From: Allantophomopsis cytisporea | Taxonomy: Eukaryota; Ascomycota; Leotiomycetes; Phacidiales; Phacidiaceae | Assembly: GCA_024752435.1 (NCBI GenBank) | Contig: CP103034.1 | Span: forward strand, 62,001 to 126,000 | Direction of reading: 5' to 3' | DNA: 64,000 bases | In this document: positions 24,459 to 35,854 of the stretch, in pieces | Numbering within the stretch: the stretch's first letter is position 1 | How the letters are laid out: every line of letters begins with the position of its first letter | Notes under the pieces: model-generated | The model's input: the letters and a program-made list of their open reading frames with translations, nothing else | Told to the model about the DNA's origin: nothing | Database searches by the model: none | Made by a program: the position numbers and the translations under genes

Positions 24459-26134
24459 ATGAGCGAATTCGCAACTCCTTCGGCAGCAGCCATTTCCACT
24501 GGCGATGCTCCAATCAAGACGAAGCCAGAGAGACCAGATGAGGAAGCTTTCAAGAAGAACCTCGCCAATGCCGAGAAGCAGCACAAGGAATCTATGGCCA
24601 AGTTCGTAAGTGATCCCATCTCAACAGCTTACCAATTCGACACCGCACCATGATATAGATGTACTTTTAGGGTGGGATTTTACTACTGAACCTTATCTAA
24701 TTGCTTGATGTAGAACGCCGTCAGAGAGAAGCTCGACCTTGCCCAGCCAAAGAACAAGGACTCTCCAACAGCAAAGCGCCGTCAAGAATTGATTGCCCAG
24801 CTCACCGAAATCCGCAAGCAACAGGGTGCGTCCAAGACTGGTCGCAACCAGGTATTCGATCAGATCAAGAAGCTCGATGAACAACTCAAGAGCCGAATTG
24901 CTGAGCAAAAGGTCGCCCGCAGCCGTGTCTCTTTCAAGAGTGTCGATGAGATCGATCGCGAGATTGAGCGTCTTGACAAGCAAGTTGATGGTGGTATGAT
25001 GAAGTTGGTTGATGAGAAGAAGGCTCTCGCTGAGATTTCCAGCTTGCGCAAGCAACGCAAGAACTTTTCTGGATTCGATGATGCACAGAAGGGCATTGAT
25101 GACACCAAGGCCAAGATCAAGGAGCTCCGTGATACCCTCGATGACCCAGAGACCAAGGCTTTGAGCGAGAAGTACAACAAGATCCAGGCTGAGCTTGATA
25201 GCATCAAAGCTGAGCAGGACGAGGCTTACAAGAACATTAACTCTCTCCGTGACGAACGTACTAAGCTTCATGCTGAGCAACAAGAAAAGTACGCCAACAT
25301 CAAGAAGATCAAGGATGACTACTACCAGGGCAAGAAGGCTTTCTTCAACTACGAGTCCGAGGCTCGCAAGAAGGCACTTGAGCGAAGACAGGCTGAGCGT
25401 GAGGCTTACGAGAAGGAGAAGAGAAAGGAGCGTGCACAGAGAGTTCTTGAAGAAGCCAGCGATCCAGCTTACCTCGACGAAATCCGTCGTGCTGAGTCTC
25501 TCCTTCGTTACCTCGACCCATCTTATGTTCCAACCACAACTGTCGACACTAGCGCTGGTAAGTTCACAGCACAGGCTCAGCGCACCGTTGATGATTCTGG
25601 CTTGAAGGGTACAAGAGTTGTCCGCAAGGATGAGCGTGAAGAGGACTACTTTGCTGGCAAGGGTGGAAAAAAGGGTAAGAAGGGACGCAAGACTGATGCT
25701 GCACCAGCGAAGTTCAGCTTGCCACCAGCTGTCCTTGAGGACTGCAGCTTCATGAACATCGAGCCTCCGATGAATGCTGCTGATGTCCCTGCCACTGTTG
25801 AGAAGGTCAAGGCTAAGTTGGATCACTGGAAGGCCGACCAGAAGACCCAAACTGAAAAGGTATGTGTTGTGGAGCTCTATCTGATTGTGTACATACTAAT
25901 TCGTCCCAGAACATTGCCAAGGCCAAGAAGGACATCGAGAAGCTTGAGGCTGAGGAGACTGGTGTCGCCGCAGCTGAGAACAGTGCACCGGCTACTAACG
26001 GTCACGGTGAGACCAAGGCTACTGCTGGTGTTGAGGAGGGCGGATCTGTTGCCAACGAAGTTGATCTCATGAAGTCCGCTGCTGCTGATGTTGTAGCTGA
26101 TCTCAAAGGCGCCTCCATTGAGGACAAGGAATAG
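24459..26134 (+). CDS. BFR1: Bfr1-like coiled-coil mRNP/nuclear segregation protein
   Basis: 505 residues in three exons: 24459-24605, 24714-25859 and 25910-26134, all in frame. The protein is almost wholly charged coiled coil: repeated E/K/R/A heptads with conserved blocks RQELIAQLTEIRKQQG, KSVDEIDREIERLDKQVDGG, ISSLRKQRKNF and LRKQR-type basic turns. These match yeast Bfr1, a polysome- and ER-associated RNA-binding protein also implicated in nuclear segregation. The C-terminus has a basic GKGGKKGKKGRK patch (~residue 310) and a low-complexity acidic tail. No signal peptide or membrane segment. A long open frame on the opposite strand is a codon-bias shadow. Confidence 0.85.
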
Positions 26135-26712
26135 ATCATGGTTAAAAGTATCGCGAGTGAATTTAGTGAGAAAAGGGCATACATTGGTTAGATCTAGCTT
26201 CTCATGGGGCGATTCTTTCAACAATGCATGAAGATATCTTTGGGCAGGTGCTCTGGTGGGAATTTTATTCCCAATGTACATTAATCAATATTGGACAAAA
26301 GTATCCTGCATTCCGAAATTATTCTATATTATTGATTGTCACTATTGGTGAAACCCCATATTGTTCCAATGAATAGCTCTCAACACGTGTGTTTTTCATA
26401 AATGTTTATGATTTTCTATGTAGGGTATGGCTTCGGACGAATGTACATCTCCATACGACAGATATGTATTCTATATGAAAATCGGTGTCGAATATTTGGT
26501 CTCCAAAGAATAGATGGACTCGGAATCACTGAACAGCTCAAGAATAACCACAATCGCTCGAGGATTTCATTATGCTAATATGGACTTTCATACCGTGTTG
26601 TAGAGCACAGATAGTTTTCTATGATCGCATGGATATAATGAAAATCCGAAATAGTGAATATATGAAATAAAAATCATCTATCATTACTCGTGATTGTCAT
26701 AACTTGTTAAAA
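26135..26712. other. AT-rich 3' intergenic
   Basis: AT-rich spacer between two convergent genes. No open frame or RNA gene recognised. Confidence 0.35.
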
Positions 26713-27405
26713 TTAAAACCGATATCGAGCATGAGCCACCCCGCCATGAAGGTCGAAGGCAGCGTTGCGTGATCCATCAATTCCACTGAATCTGGGGGCG
26801 ATTCTGGTTCTTGATCTCGATCTACCAGGACTTTTGCCAATCACCTCAGGAGCCGCCGAGCTGACCATTCCCGCCCTCCTGGCAACACCATGTAATGCAC
26901 TTAGAGGCGGATCTCTCACTGATCTGTCATCGTCACTCGGTAACGACAGGTCCACTAGGCTATAGAAATATTCTAGAACCTCAGGATATCTCACAACACT
27001 GGCTTTCCAGTCCTCATTTAAACCTCTCTTGTAGTCCATGTTTGCGACTATGATGTCGTTAGGGTTGGGCGGACAACGAAAGTAGTAGTGGGCATGTTGA
27101 GTTATTTGATTAATATTATGTTGATGCGCATCAGTCCGTCGAAGTTTGAGGTGACTGTAATACTCAAGTATGTAATCTTGTGCTCTTTCGCGTACCCAGA
27201 CTCTATCACGGACACAATTAGGTTGATGTCAAAAGTGTATGCGAATGCGAAAGGTGGCATACCGAATATCTGTAAGCATACTGGTCATCATACGTTGTTC
27301 CGCATTTCGTACTGCTTGATCTAGTCTATGGCTTTCACAACCGCACTTTGCGCTGGCAGGACGATTGCAGATTGCACAGTCAGGATCGAATATCTCAGCG
27401 GACAT
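26713..27405 (-). CDS. Conserved fungal protein with N-terminal Cys-rich motif, unknown function
   Basis: 210 residues in two exons, 27405-27263 and 27202-26713, joined in frame at DIR/VWVRE. The N-terminus has a small Cys cluster (DPDCAICNRPASAKCGCESH) that could bind a metal. A helical region follows (LDQAVRNAEQRMM, VWVRERAQDYILEYYSHLK), then MDYKRGLNEDWKASVVRYPE and VLEYFYSLVDLSLPSDDD, and a basic, Arg/Ser-rich disordered tail. The layout C..C....C.CE..L..AV..AEQR followed by ...DW+.SV.RYPEVLDY+.SLV matches a widely conserved uncharacterised Pezizomycotina protein. The start ATG is tentative because the Cys cluster could be preceded by another exon. I know no function. Confidence 0.65.
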
Positions 27406-28235
27406 GATAGTATTGTCAGCTTCGGGACCGCAGCCAAGTCAATGTTGCTGCCCAAAAGCCTCACGCGCGGTGCCAGGAATGATGCAGGTGTAGGCGGATT
27501 AAGAGCAACGAACACGAAAGAGACTGTGGTAAGTAAATGAGAGTCGCGACTGTCGAGGGACGTAAATAGCAAGCAGATGTAAAGAAATTACAATGCAAGT
27601 AAAGAGGGAATAAATAAGGACGATCAACCAAGCCTCGCCTCGTCTGGAGGGGTTGGAGATGGATATGTAAGTAAGTCTAGATAGAGAAGAACAAGTGGAT
27701 CAAAGTCGTTGCATGCTATCGTGGCTCGAATGCAAAGCAATTCGAAGAAGCCTGAGAGGGATCTTCCATTCTACCGCGGAAGAGTATCACATCGAAGCCC
27801 GAAGATCATGAAGCCAATGAGAAAGCGCAAAGACATTGTGCATGAGCATCGATGAGGGGTGGAGAATCTGACTAGAGCTGCAACGATACCTGAGTCCGCT
27901 CAGGTCATCTCGTTGGCCGTGCTCACCGCTGGGGATAGAAGAGCATGTGAGTGAGTGGTGGCCTCATTCTTCTCGAGAACACCTTCGAGTGACTAATGGA
28001 AATAATATGATTGCAATGCTTCATCGTATGCGAGAATTAGACAATCATGAAGCCCAGTTCATGAGTGCGTGATCGGAACTATCCAATAGCCAGAGTTCGA
28101 TATCGTTGACAGGGTGTTTGTTTCTCAGAGATGAGAAAGTCGAAACCTTATCAGCCTGAGGCGTAAAAGAGCTCAGGAAGATGCATTTATCAAAAGAGCC
28201 AGCGCAGATAATACAAAAACAAATATCCAATCGAC
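27406..28235. other. Intergenic, divergent promoter
   Basis: About 830 bp between the small conserved gene (minus) and the MTG2-like gene (plus). No further gene recognised; short frames have no family features. Confidence 0.35.
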
Positions 28236-29849
28236 ATGCCACCTCGATGTTCTCCATTACAGGGAACGCTGACGCCGTTCTTATATCCATCGTTACTATG
28301 TAGACCGTTGCAATCTACACGAGTAGGTCTTGTATCTCGTCGTGGCCAGAGCAACAATGCTGCATCAGACAACTCTGAACGACTAGCACATCTCAACCCG
28401 CCACCGAGCGAATACTCACGCACTATCTTCGCAGACAAGGCTACAATTACCATTCACGCAGGCAGTGGAGGTCACGGGTGTATATCCTTTGTGAGAGAGA
28501 AATATATCGAGCAGGGACCTGCAAATGGAGGCGATGGAGGTTATGGAGGAAACGTTTATATTCAAGCTGTTCGGGGAGAAACAAGTCTTCACAAACTTGC
28601 CAGACGGAGGATTCTCGCTGCTGGAAGAGGAAGAAATGGCCAAGGAAAGACGAAGGGTGGCGAGAGAGGCAAGGATGTGATCATCGAAGTCCCAGTTGGA
28701 ACAGTAGTTAAGGAAGTCGAACGTACTGATCCAGTAGCCATTGAAGAGGAACAACGAAGATTGGAGGCTGGGAAAGAGGAGGATGACAGCAGCAATGTCC
28801 CGATGAAATGGAGCAGAGAGAAGTGGTTGTTGTATCCTGCTGTTACGCCGGAAGATATCGCTACCGCAGAATTTCCTCGACTACCTACAGCCAGAAGATC
28901 GCATCTTGCTTCCGCCCAAGTTCCTGGCCCCATTAATCTCGACTTATCCAGTGCTATGGAAACACCTCTTCTCCTTGCTGCCGGAGCTGTAGGAGGATTA
29001 GGGAACCCTCATTTCGTCACCAAGGTTGTTCCTCGTCCGAAATATGCTACGAGAGGTGCAGACGGCATGTCTATCACGATTGAACTGGAATTGAAGCTAC
29101 TCGCTGATGTTGGTCTCGTGGGACTCCCAAATGCCGGTAAATCTACACTTTTACGAGCAATGAGCAACAGCAAAACGCGTGTTGGTGACTGGGCTTTCAC
29201 GACTTTACAGCCAAATATTGGTACAGTGGTACTGGACAACTATCGTGGAAGACCAACGGTACTAGTTGATCAAAACGGTGAACCAAGAACGAATTTCACT
29301 ATTGCTGATATTCCTGGCTTGGTACCCGACGCTCATCTTGATCGTGGATTGGGTATCAGTTTCTTGAAACATGTGGAGCGTGCGCGCGTTCTTGCTTTTG
29401 TGGTTGATCTCAGTGCAGGCGATGCTGTTGCAGCTCTCAAGGGCCTTTGGAAGGAAGTGGGTCTATATGAATCAATGAAGCTTCAGCAAGAAGAGGAGAA
29501 AAAGAGCGAGTTTGTGAACTGGAGTCCAATATCATTGGAGGAGAACCATGGTCAGACGATTGTGGTTGGAAAAGCTGACAAGTACGGTATCAAGAAGGAC
29601 GCTTTTACATACTCAATTAGTGGAAAACCTTGGTTTGTAGTTGCTACGAAGGCAGATCTACCGGAGACCAGAGAGAACTTCCAGCGGCTCAAGGAATACG
29701 TAATGAGAGTCGAGAAGAGAGAAGAAGAACATCCTTCAGGCCAGAAGCAGACTCGCACTGATGGGGTTCAGGCTATTCCGATCAGTGCTATCAATGGTCA
29801 TGGTGTTGAACGGATCAGGGATTGTACAATTGAGCTGCTTTCAGAGTAG
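28236..29849 (+). CDS. MTG2: Obg/CgtA-family GTPase, mitochondrial ribosome-associated (Mtg2-like)
   Basis: Single-exon gene of 537 residues. The N-terminal ~65 residues are basic and hydroxylated without acidic clusters, as in a mitochondrial presequence. An Obg fold follows with glycine-rich turns (FADKATITIHAGSGGHGCIS, GPANGGDGGYGGNVY, RGRNGQGKTKGGERGKD). A fungal-type insertion (~165-240) splits it before LLLAAGAVGGLGNPHF. The G domain has G1 GLPNAGKST (~296), G3 DIPGL (~358), G4 TKAD (~472) and a G5-like PISA near the end. The family acts in assembly of the mitochondrial large ribosomal subunit at the inner membrane. Intact. Confidence 0.9.
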   Translation: MPPRCSPLQGTLTPFLYPSLLCRPLQSTRVGLVSRRGQSNNAASDNSERLAHLNPPPSEYSRTIFADKATITIHAGSGGHGCISFVREKYIEQGPANGGDGGYGGNVYIQAVRGETSLHKLARRRILAAGRGRNGQGKTKGGERGKDVIIEVPVGTVVKEVERTDPVAIEEEQRRLEAGKEEDDSSNVPMKWSREKWLLYPAVTPEDIATAEFPRLPTARRSHLASAQVPGPINLDLSSAMETPLLLAAGAVGGLGNPHFVTKVVPRPKYATRGADGMSITIELELKLLADVGLVGLPNAGKSTLLRAMSNSKTRVGDWAFTTLQPNIGTVVLDNYRGRPTVLVDQNGEPRTNFTIADIPGLVPDAHLDRGLGISFLKHVERARVLAFVVDLSAGDAVAALKGLWKEVGLYESMKLQQEEEKKSEFVNWSPISLEENHGQTIVVGKADKYGIKKDAFTYSISGKPWFVVATKADLPETRENFQRLKEYVMRVEKREEEHPSGQKQTRTDGVQAIPISAINGHGVERIRDCTIELLSE

Positions 29850-30110
29850 GGAGAAAGCCGAAGAGAGAAGCTACACGTTATCCAGCATGTATTAGAACTA
29901 TAAACACGAAGTGAAATAATAATAAAATGCTTGCGCAGAATCAGAAATTCTGAAATACTTTACAGCTACAAAAAGCAGTTCTTCAAATCACATATACCTC
30001 CGTCGCATTCTCTTCTTCGTCATTACAGTGACCTGTCAATTAGCAAAATCTATCAACTCAGGAATCTTGCCTCACTATTGAACAGTCATAGCCGCGAAGT
30101 CGCGAATATG

Positions 30111-31889
30111 TTACAACATAGCCTTCGCAGCAACCTTGTCCTGAACGATGATGCCCTTCTCTGCTCCAGCCGCCTTATCTCTCAAGACTCTCCTCAAGAT
30201 CTTGCCACTGGCACTTTTCGGGATCTGTTCTGTGAACTCAACCTCCTTCAGCCACTTATGTCTGACCTTCTTATCTTGCACATACTTCAAAATAGTCTTC
30301 CCCAAGTCATCTCCGGCCTTTGCGCCTTTCGCAACAACATACGCTTTTGGTTTCTCGCCACTATAGTCGTCTTTGATGCCCAGAACCGCACAGTCTTCAA
30401 CATTTGGGTGACCGAGAAGCAGATCTTCCAGCTCAGCGGGCGCGACTCCGATACCCTTGACTTTGATCATCTCTTTCAGGCGATCAGTGATTGTGACGAT
30501 GCCCTTGTCGTCGATCATGGCTTGATCGCCCGTGTGCAAGTAGCCATCCTTGTCATATGTTTCAGATGTGGCCTTCTCATTGCCCAGATATCCCATGGTG
30601 ATCTGTGGCCCCTTGGCCAAAAGCTCGCCTGGCTGTCCAACTCCAAGTTCCCTTCCTTCTTCGTCTACAATCTTAACTTCTGTTGAGGCGCAAATGGTGC
30701 CCACGGCATGTGCGTATCTGTAGTCATAAAGTTCAATGGGATGAGCTGTGATGCAACTGCAGCTTTCTGTCATGCCATAGCCTTGTTTAAAGCCGGTCCA
30801 TGGGAATTTGGCCTTCAATTGTTGGATGATCTCCTCGGAAAGCGGTGCAGCTCCACTCGAGAATCTTGTAATTGTGCTCAAATCATATTCGTTGACTATG
30901 GGGTCACGAACCAGGCGGATAAGAATCGGAGGCACCAGAAGAATTTCCTTGAGCTTATGTTTGACGATAGCGTCAAGCATAGATTTCATCGTGAAAGAAG
31001 AGAGAAAGTAGACTTCAGCATTGAGTAGGACGGGAAGATGAAGTGCGTGTACAAGACCCGTGATATGAAATGTTGGCAGTACCGCTAGCACTTTCTTATG
31101 ATCTTCTGGTGTGATTTGCTGGATTTGGAGACACTGCGCGATTACATTCTGGTGCGCAATCATGACCTGTGAGAGCATCAGTATTGGTATTTGGGATGTA
31201 TCGGTGGGGGGGAGTTACGGCTTTAGGCAATCCAGTAGTTCCACTACTAAAGCTCAAGAAACCGCAAATATCGCCATTTGTCTTTCCTTTCGGAATCTTG
31301 AAAGACTCTACCTGCTCACTGTAACCCTTCCCAATTTCAAGTAGCTTCTTCAACGTCATGTAACCCTCCTTCTCCCCTTCCAGCAATATTATGCGCTCTC
31401 TCGGGATACCTGCTGCCTCTGCTGCCTTTTCGGCTACACCCAAACTCCCTGGAACGGTCATTAGGAATCTAGCGTTCCCCTTTTTCAATGCGTAACTCAT
31501 TTCCTCGACATTGTAGGCTGGGGAGGCACCGGAAATTATGCCACCCAGGCGCAAGACTGAGAGCATGGCAACAGGATACCATATGGTATTTGGGGAGAAG
31601 AGAGCCACCGTTTCTCCGGATCGAAGATCGTATTTCTTCGAGAGAGCGGTAGATAGGTAAGTAGTCACTTCTTTGACATCGGCATATGAAAGTCGTTCTT
31701 GCGTTGTGCAGTTAGTGTAGCCAGCCAATTTATCACTTGGATTATTTGCGAGAGGAGAAAATTTGGAGTCGAAGAGCCAGGTCCATATTGGAAGGTCTCG
31801 AGGGACTGTAAAGTGGTCAATTGGAAAGTCTTAGAATTTGAAAGGTTAATCTCACGATTGATATCTGGTTGTTGACTTTTGAAAGGCAT
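30111..31889 (-). CDS. 4-coumarate-CoA ligase-like acyl-CoA synthetase
   Basis: ANL-superfamily enzyme of 558 residues that activates a carboxylic acid with ATP and transfers it to CoA. Three exons: 31889-31856, 31805-31219, 31166-30111. The AMP-binding box SFSSGTTGLPKAV spans the second intron site; GYGMTESCSC, YLHTGDQAMIDDKGIVTITD, RLKEMIKVKGIGVAPAELED and the C-terminal KSASGKILRR (catalytic Lys) are all present. The C-terminal tripeptide is AML, not a standard peroxisomal SKL-type signal, although many fungal relatives are peroxisomal. Substrate cannot be told: fatty, cinnamic or other aryl acid. It converges with MTG2. A cluster of GCGGGG sites lies ~190-230 bp upstream of the start. Confidence 0.88.
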
Positions 31890-32079
31890 CCTGAATAGTA
31901 TCTACGAAGAATTAAAAACTCGAGGAATGACAGAGCAACAAGACAAGATTCTTCTTACATGTTGACTCTTTAAAAGCTCCGAGCGAGGACCTGATTAGGG
32001 TTATCTATGACAACATCTGGCATTACAACGTGAGTGAAAGATACCGAGGGCCATTCCCAGATGTTAGTTTCCGCTATTT

Positions 32080-32113
32080 GCGGGGATAAACTGCGGGGAA
32101 GCGGAATGCGGGG
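32080..32113. promoter_or_regulatory. Three GCGGGG sites (CreA/Mig1-type consensus)
   Basis: GCGGGG occurs at 32080-32085, 32093-32098 and 32108-32113, spaced by 7 and 9 bp, upstream of the acyl-CoA synthetase. It fits the SYGGRG consensus of the carbon-catabolite repressor CreA/Mig1. Binding is inferred from sequence only. Confidence 0.35.
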
Positions 32114-32387
32114 TACGAGAACTTTTGTGTGAAGTTCAAAAAGAATGAAGACAAAGGTCTACAAAGAACCTCTAGAGGTATAAATTAATAACCTGCGCTG
32201 GACAATATCTCGATCATAAAGTAACTGCTATGTCCTTATTGAATGACGATGTATAAAGAAAACCGATGGAAATTGGATGGTTTGCAGATCACGGCTACGT
32301 TGGCCACCTTGAGGGTGAAAGGTTTAAAGTAGCCTCATTTCAAATATGTTAGAATTGCTTGCTTGCATGTAAGACTCCTGGCCGAGA

Positions 32388-32545
32388 CTGACTTTTAACC
32401 GACCGAGAGGGAGAAAAGCGTTGCGTTAAATTCTCCGAGCTCTACACAGTCCATAACTTTAAACGGACTTTCAACCGATCGAAGGGGAGGAAAGCATTGC
32501 AAAGTCGAATCTTCAAAATTAACACTATACAGTCCGTGACCCTGT
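32388..32545. repeat. Imperfect ~75-bp tandem duplication
   Basis: Two adjacent diverged copies begin near 32388 and 32462. Each carries GACTTT..ACCGA.CGA..GGGAG.AAAGC.TTGC near its start and ACAGTCC at its end. No coding content seen. The stretch 31890-32712 around it is otherwise without genes. Confidence 0.45.
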
Positions 32546-32712
32546 ACTGCCAAGCATGAGTCCTTTAGATTTGACCTACAAATGTCTCATAACAATGCTA
32601 ATATAATGATCTCTAACATCCTCGCTGGCTTCTGTTTGTCATGCTTGTGCTGTGATTCCACTCTCTTGAACACAATGCAAGTCCTTAATCCCTTCATATA
32701 CAAGCTCCCAAG

Positions 32713-33220
32713 ATGACAATCCCAGCGCTGTCTTTCGAGTCCATCAACATGACAGCGTCTCGTACTCTTCTTCTGCTTCACGGCGCCTTCTCCTCATATC
32801 GGGAGTGAGACTTGGTATCCCACACTTCGCAGCTTTCTTCATGCCACCTGCTCATTACCAGATCTTCCTTCTCACAAACGTTTCCATCAGACGAAATCCC
32901 TTTCAGCTTTCCAGGCATTGCTGTGTTGTTCGATAATCTTAGACTCTCCATCATCTCAGAGGATTTACTTAAGAAGTTTCGTTTGAAACCCAGCTTCTCC
33001 GGTGCGTACCTGTCGAACTGAAGCTGTTCCTCCATCTGTCAGGTGATTAAATTTGCCTGATACTGATGGTAGATTTTGAGTACTTGACACGCTTACCACG
33101 TCTTTGATAATCTGAGTCGATCTCATCCTGGGAAAGAGTATCTCATGCACATACAGCCAATGGTGGCCTTGTTGCCGGACTTTCCAGATAGGTTCTATCA
33201 TACTTTGGAAGTAGTTTCGA
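32713..33220 (+). pseudogene. Alpha/beta-hydrolase relic
   Basis: From the ATG at 32713 the frame encodes MTIPALSFESINMTASRTL followed by LLLHGAFSSYRE, a typical strand-loop of alpha/beta hydrolases with the HG oxyanion dipeptide. It then meets TGA at 32806-32808 where relatives have Trp in EWDLV. The same frame continues DLVSHTSQLSSCHLL and beyond for ~65 residues. A later frame contains EYLMHIQPMVALLPDFPDRF, plausibly the C-terminal part. No nucleophile G-x-S-x-G is found. I read it as a decayed hydrolase; the family call rests mainly on the N-terminal block. Confidence 0.4.
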
Positions 33221-33506
33221 TGCAGAGTTAACCTGTATCTGTTTCATGCGCAACCTCATCTCGACCCGCTGAATCATTACAACCTACGATATAGCCTCTC
33301 GAACCTCAGTCTTGGCCTGTTCCTTTCCCTCAAAACTGAGTGAGGATGCTCTCGGTCTTAGTATTAGATAGCTGCAGAGTAGAATTTTGCTCCGATTCTT
33401 CTTCAACCAATTGGGTACATAACTCTATCTACCCACAAACTGTGACAGGTTGTGACACCAACTTCATATGAAAATTTTGGAAATGAAGACTTATAGAGCG
33501 AGATAT

Positions 33507-34611
33507 CTAATCTATACTGATACACACCTTTCCAATATGAGCTCCGCTCTTCAAGTAGTCGAAGGCTGCAAGGACTCCCTCACGACTAAAGTCGAACACC
33601 TTCTCTACTGGAGGTCGAATTTCCTTAGCAGCTACAAAGCGAACCATCTCTTCTGCCAACTGCTTAGATCCTACTAGGATTCCGCGAATAGTACATCCCT
33701 TAGAAATTGACAGGAGGGCAACATCCGGCATATCCTCTTGCTTTGCAATAGAAAGGAAGCCAATAACAGATATAATGCCTCCATATGAAATACAATCAAT
33801 GCTCTGCTTAATAGTACCAGAGCCTCCGTTTTCGAAAATGTAATCTACCCCACGACCATGAGTAATCTCGTTTGCTACTTCTGCCCAGTTTGGAGTCGTC
33901 TTGTAATTGATGACATGATCAGCGCCAAACTTAGCCTTAACAACTTCCAACTTGCTGTCGGACGAGGATGTAATAATTGTGATAGCACCTGCAGCCTTCG
34001 CGAAGAGTAGTCCAGTAATTGAAATTCCGCCGGTCCCTGTGTTTAAAAAGATATTAGTACTATACACTTAGCTATTGTAGTAGGCTAGACATTTAAATAC
34101 CTTGGAAGAGAACAGTTTGGCCAGGCTTCAATGGGATGTTTCCATAAAGGGCGTTCCAAGAAGTTACACCACTAGCGACTAAAGCTGACATCTGTGGAAA
34201 GCTTAAATTGCTATCGGCAGGGATTTTTGTAATAGCGCTGGAAGGGAGAGAAACATATTGGCGAAGAAAGCCATCGATAGGGGCTCCATGACCAAAGTTC
34301 CAGTTTGACTGTGGACCGTACAGGTTCTCACGATCAAAGTTTCCTATAACACGATCTCCAACCCGGAGGCCAGAAACGGAGGAACCAACCTCGATGATCT
34401 CCCCAGATGTATCGGAGCAAGGTATAACATCCAACTTTGTTGGGTAAGGGTAGGATCCATCTGCGACAATAAGATCACGGTAATTGAGGGCGACAGCACG
34501 GATTTTGACCAAAACCTCACTCTTATCAATAGACGGGATAGGCTCCTCTCGTTCCTCTAAGTTGTGATGCGATCCCGGCGTTGAGAGACGAAAGACCTTC
34601 TGAGATGGCAT
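33507..34611 (-). CDS. Zinc-type alcohol dehydrogenase-like / quinone oxidoreductase (MDR family)
   Basis: 346 residues in two exons, 34611-34101 and 34036-33507, joined at FQG/TGGIS. The N-terminal GroES-like domain shows VLVKIRAVALNYRDLIVADG, DTSGEIIEVGSSVSGLRVGD and RVIGNF. The Rossmann domain begins VLFQGTGGISITGLLFAKAA and continues with GADHVINYKTTPNWAEVANE, GRGVDYIFENGGSGTIKQS and GGIISVIGF. The cysteines of structural zinc-binding dehydrogenases are lacking, so it is of the NADPH-dependent oxidoreductase type (like S. pombe SPAC1773.06c). Substrate unknown; probably cytosolic. Intact, unlike the MDR relic at 8.7 kb. Confidence 0.88.
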
Positions 34612-35854
34612 GTCGACAAGGGGAGATGAATAATAAGCTTGAAATAAGAACAGTTGAAATACTATAATTTAAAAAGGCAGACAAGGCATGTTATATAAAC
34701 TTTTGAGATACACTGTAATAACGATAATATGTGGATTCTCGTAGTGAAAAAAAAGATGATTACCAATTGAGATGCTGTGTAACTTACTTGTGTGTACAAT
34801 GAAGATACACCGCTATAACGTTGACGTTATTGTTTCGTAAGGAAAATAGGATGATTACCAATTGACATGCTTTGTAAACTACTTGTGTATACTCATACAA
34901 TGATCATCATCGTGGAGATATTTCGTATTTTGTATTTTGTTTCGCCTCTTCACCAATAAGGAACGTCACGCCAAGTCATCTTTTCTTGCGGAAGGCAAGG
35001 TTTCCAGGAACAGAGCACACTTTCACTTGTCAAGTTATTTAGGGTGCTGCCGGTACGCTATCGTATACGATGAAAGCGCATCCCACACGCAACGCTAGAA
35101 GCTATTTTGATATGTCAGTCGCAAGCATTGTCCTATGGAGCACAAAGCATTCTATAGTTAGGGTCGAGTTTTATCTTTACTTCTAAGTATCCCTTTGTGT
35201 CTGCTACCCACCTTCACGAGCATAACTTATGTATTCAGAACTATTTTACGGATAAATTATTCTTGGTAGTTGAAATGATAGGCTAAATCGCTCCTCTACT
35301 GTAGCTATATTCACGGTATAATGAAGAAATGAAAAGCAGGGATATATACAGCTTTACGGATATTCCTCTAAGTGTACGGAAACTAGATATACACTAATGT
35401 AGAGAGAGAGCAATTGTGCATTGTAAGCTTGTGAATATGATCATGCATCAAAGATACGGAACAGAGTCCCCTAATGAATCTCGTAAGGTTTATCAACGAA
35501 AAAGAGAGGGAGATAAAAATGGGTCCGTTGAGAGCGAGGACGACAAGAGATAATACCGAGAAGGGGTAGATAGATCTCTTCAAAACTTGATCTGGGTTAT
35601 AAATTGGGAACTCCTCACCATTAACAATTTCAAAGTAGAATTCTAAGAGCAATCAACCATCTTGACTTTTCTAGAGGAGGTCTAGTGTAGACCGACGTTA
35701 CAACTTCACTGAGGGCCTACATTATCTCTAGAAGCGTCACGTAGATCAAGCAAGCATATGTTAATACATATTAGGATCACTGTCATCGATCTCATAATTA
35801 CTAGCGTTGGTTGTGAGAGAGAATAATCCTTCCCACCTCAACTATTTCGCTCCA
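34612..35854. other. Gene-poor intergenic with a direct repeat
   Basis: No gene recognised. An imperfect ~42-bp direct repeat lies at about 34756-34797 and 34851-34893, each copy starting ATGATTACCAATTGA and running to ACTTGTGT.TAC. A GAGAGAG microsatellite is at 35401. Confidence 0.4.

Noticed and set aside
24693..25850. 385-codon open frame on the minus strand
   Set aside because: It is exactly antisense to the BFR1-like coiled-coil exon; its Leu/Ser-rich translation is the mirror of Glu/Lys-rich codons, with no start context or family features.
30100..30125. Peroxisomal targeting signal on the acyl-CoA synthetase
   Set aside because: The C-terminus ends AML. It lacks the basic middle residue of SKL-type signals, so I did not claim peroxisomal location.
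29931..30686. 251-codon plus-strand open frame
   Set aside because: Antisense to the acyl-CoA synthetase, whose motifs are unambiguous; low-complexity translation with no domain.
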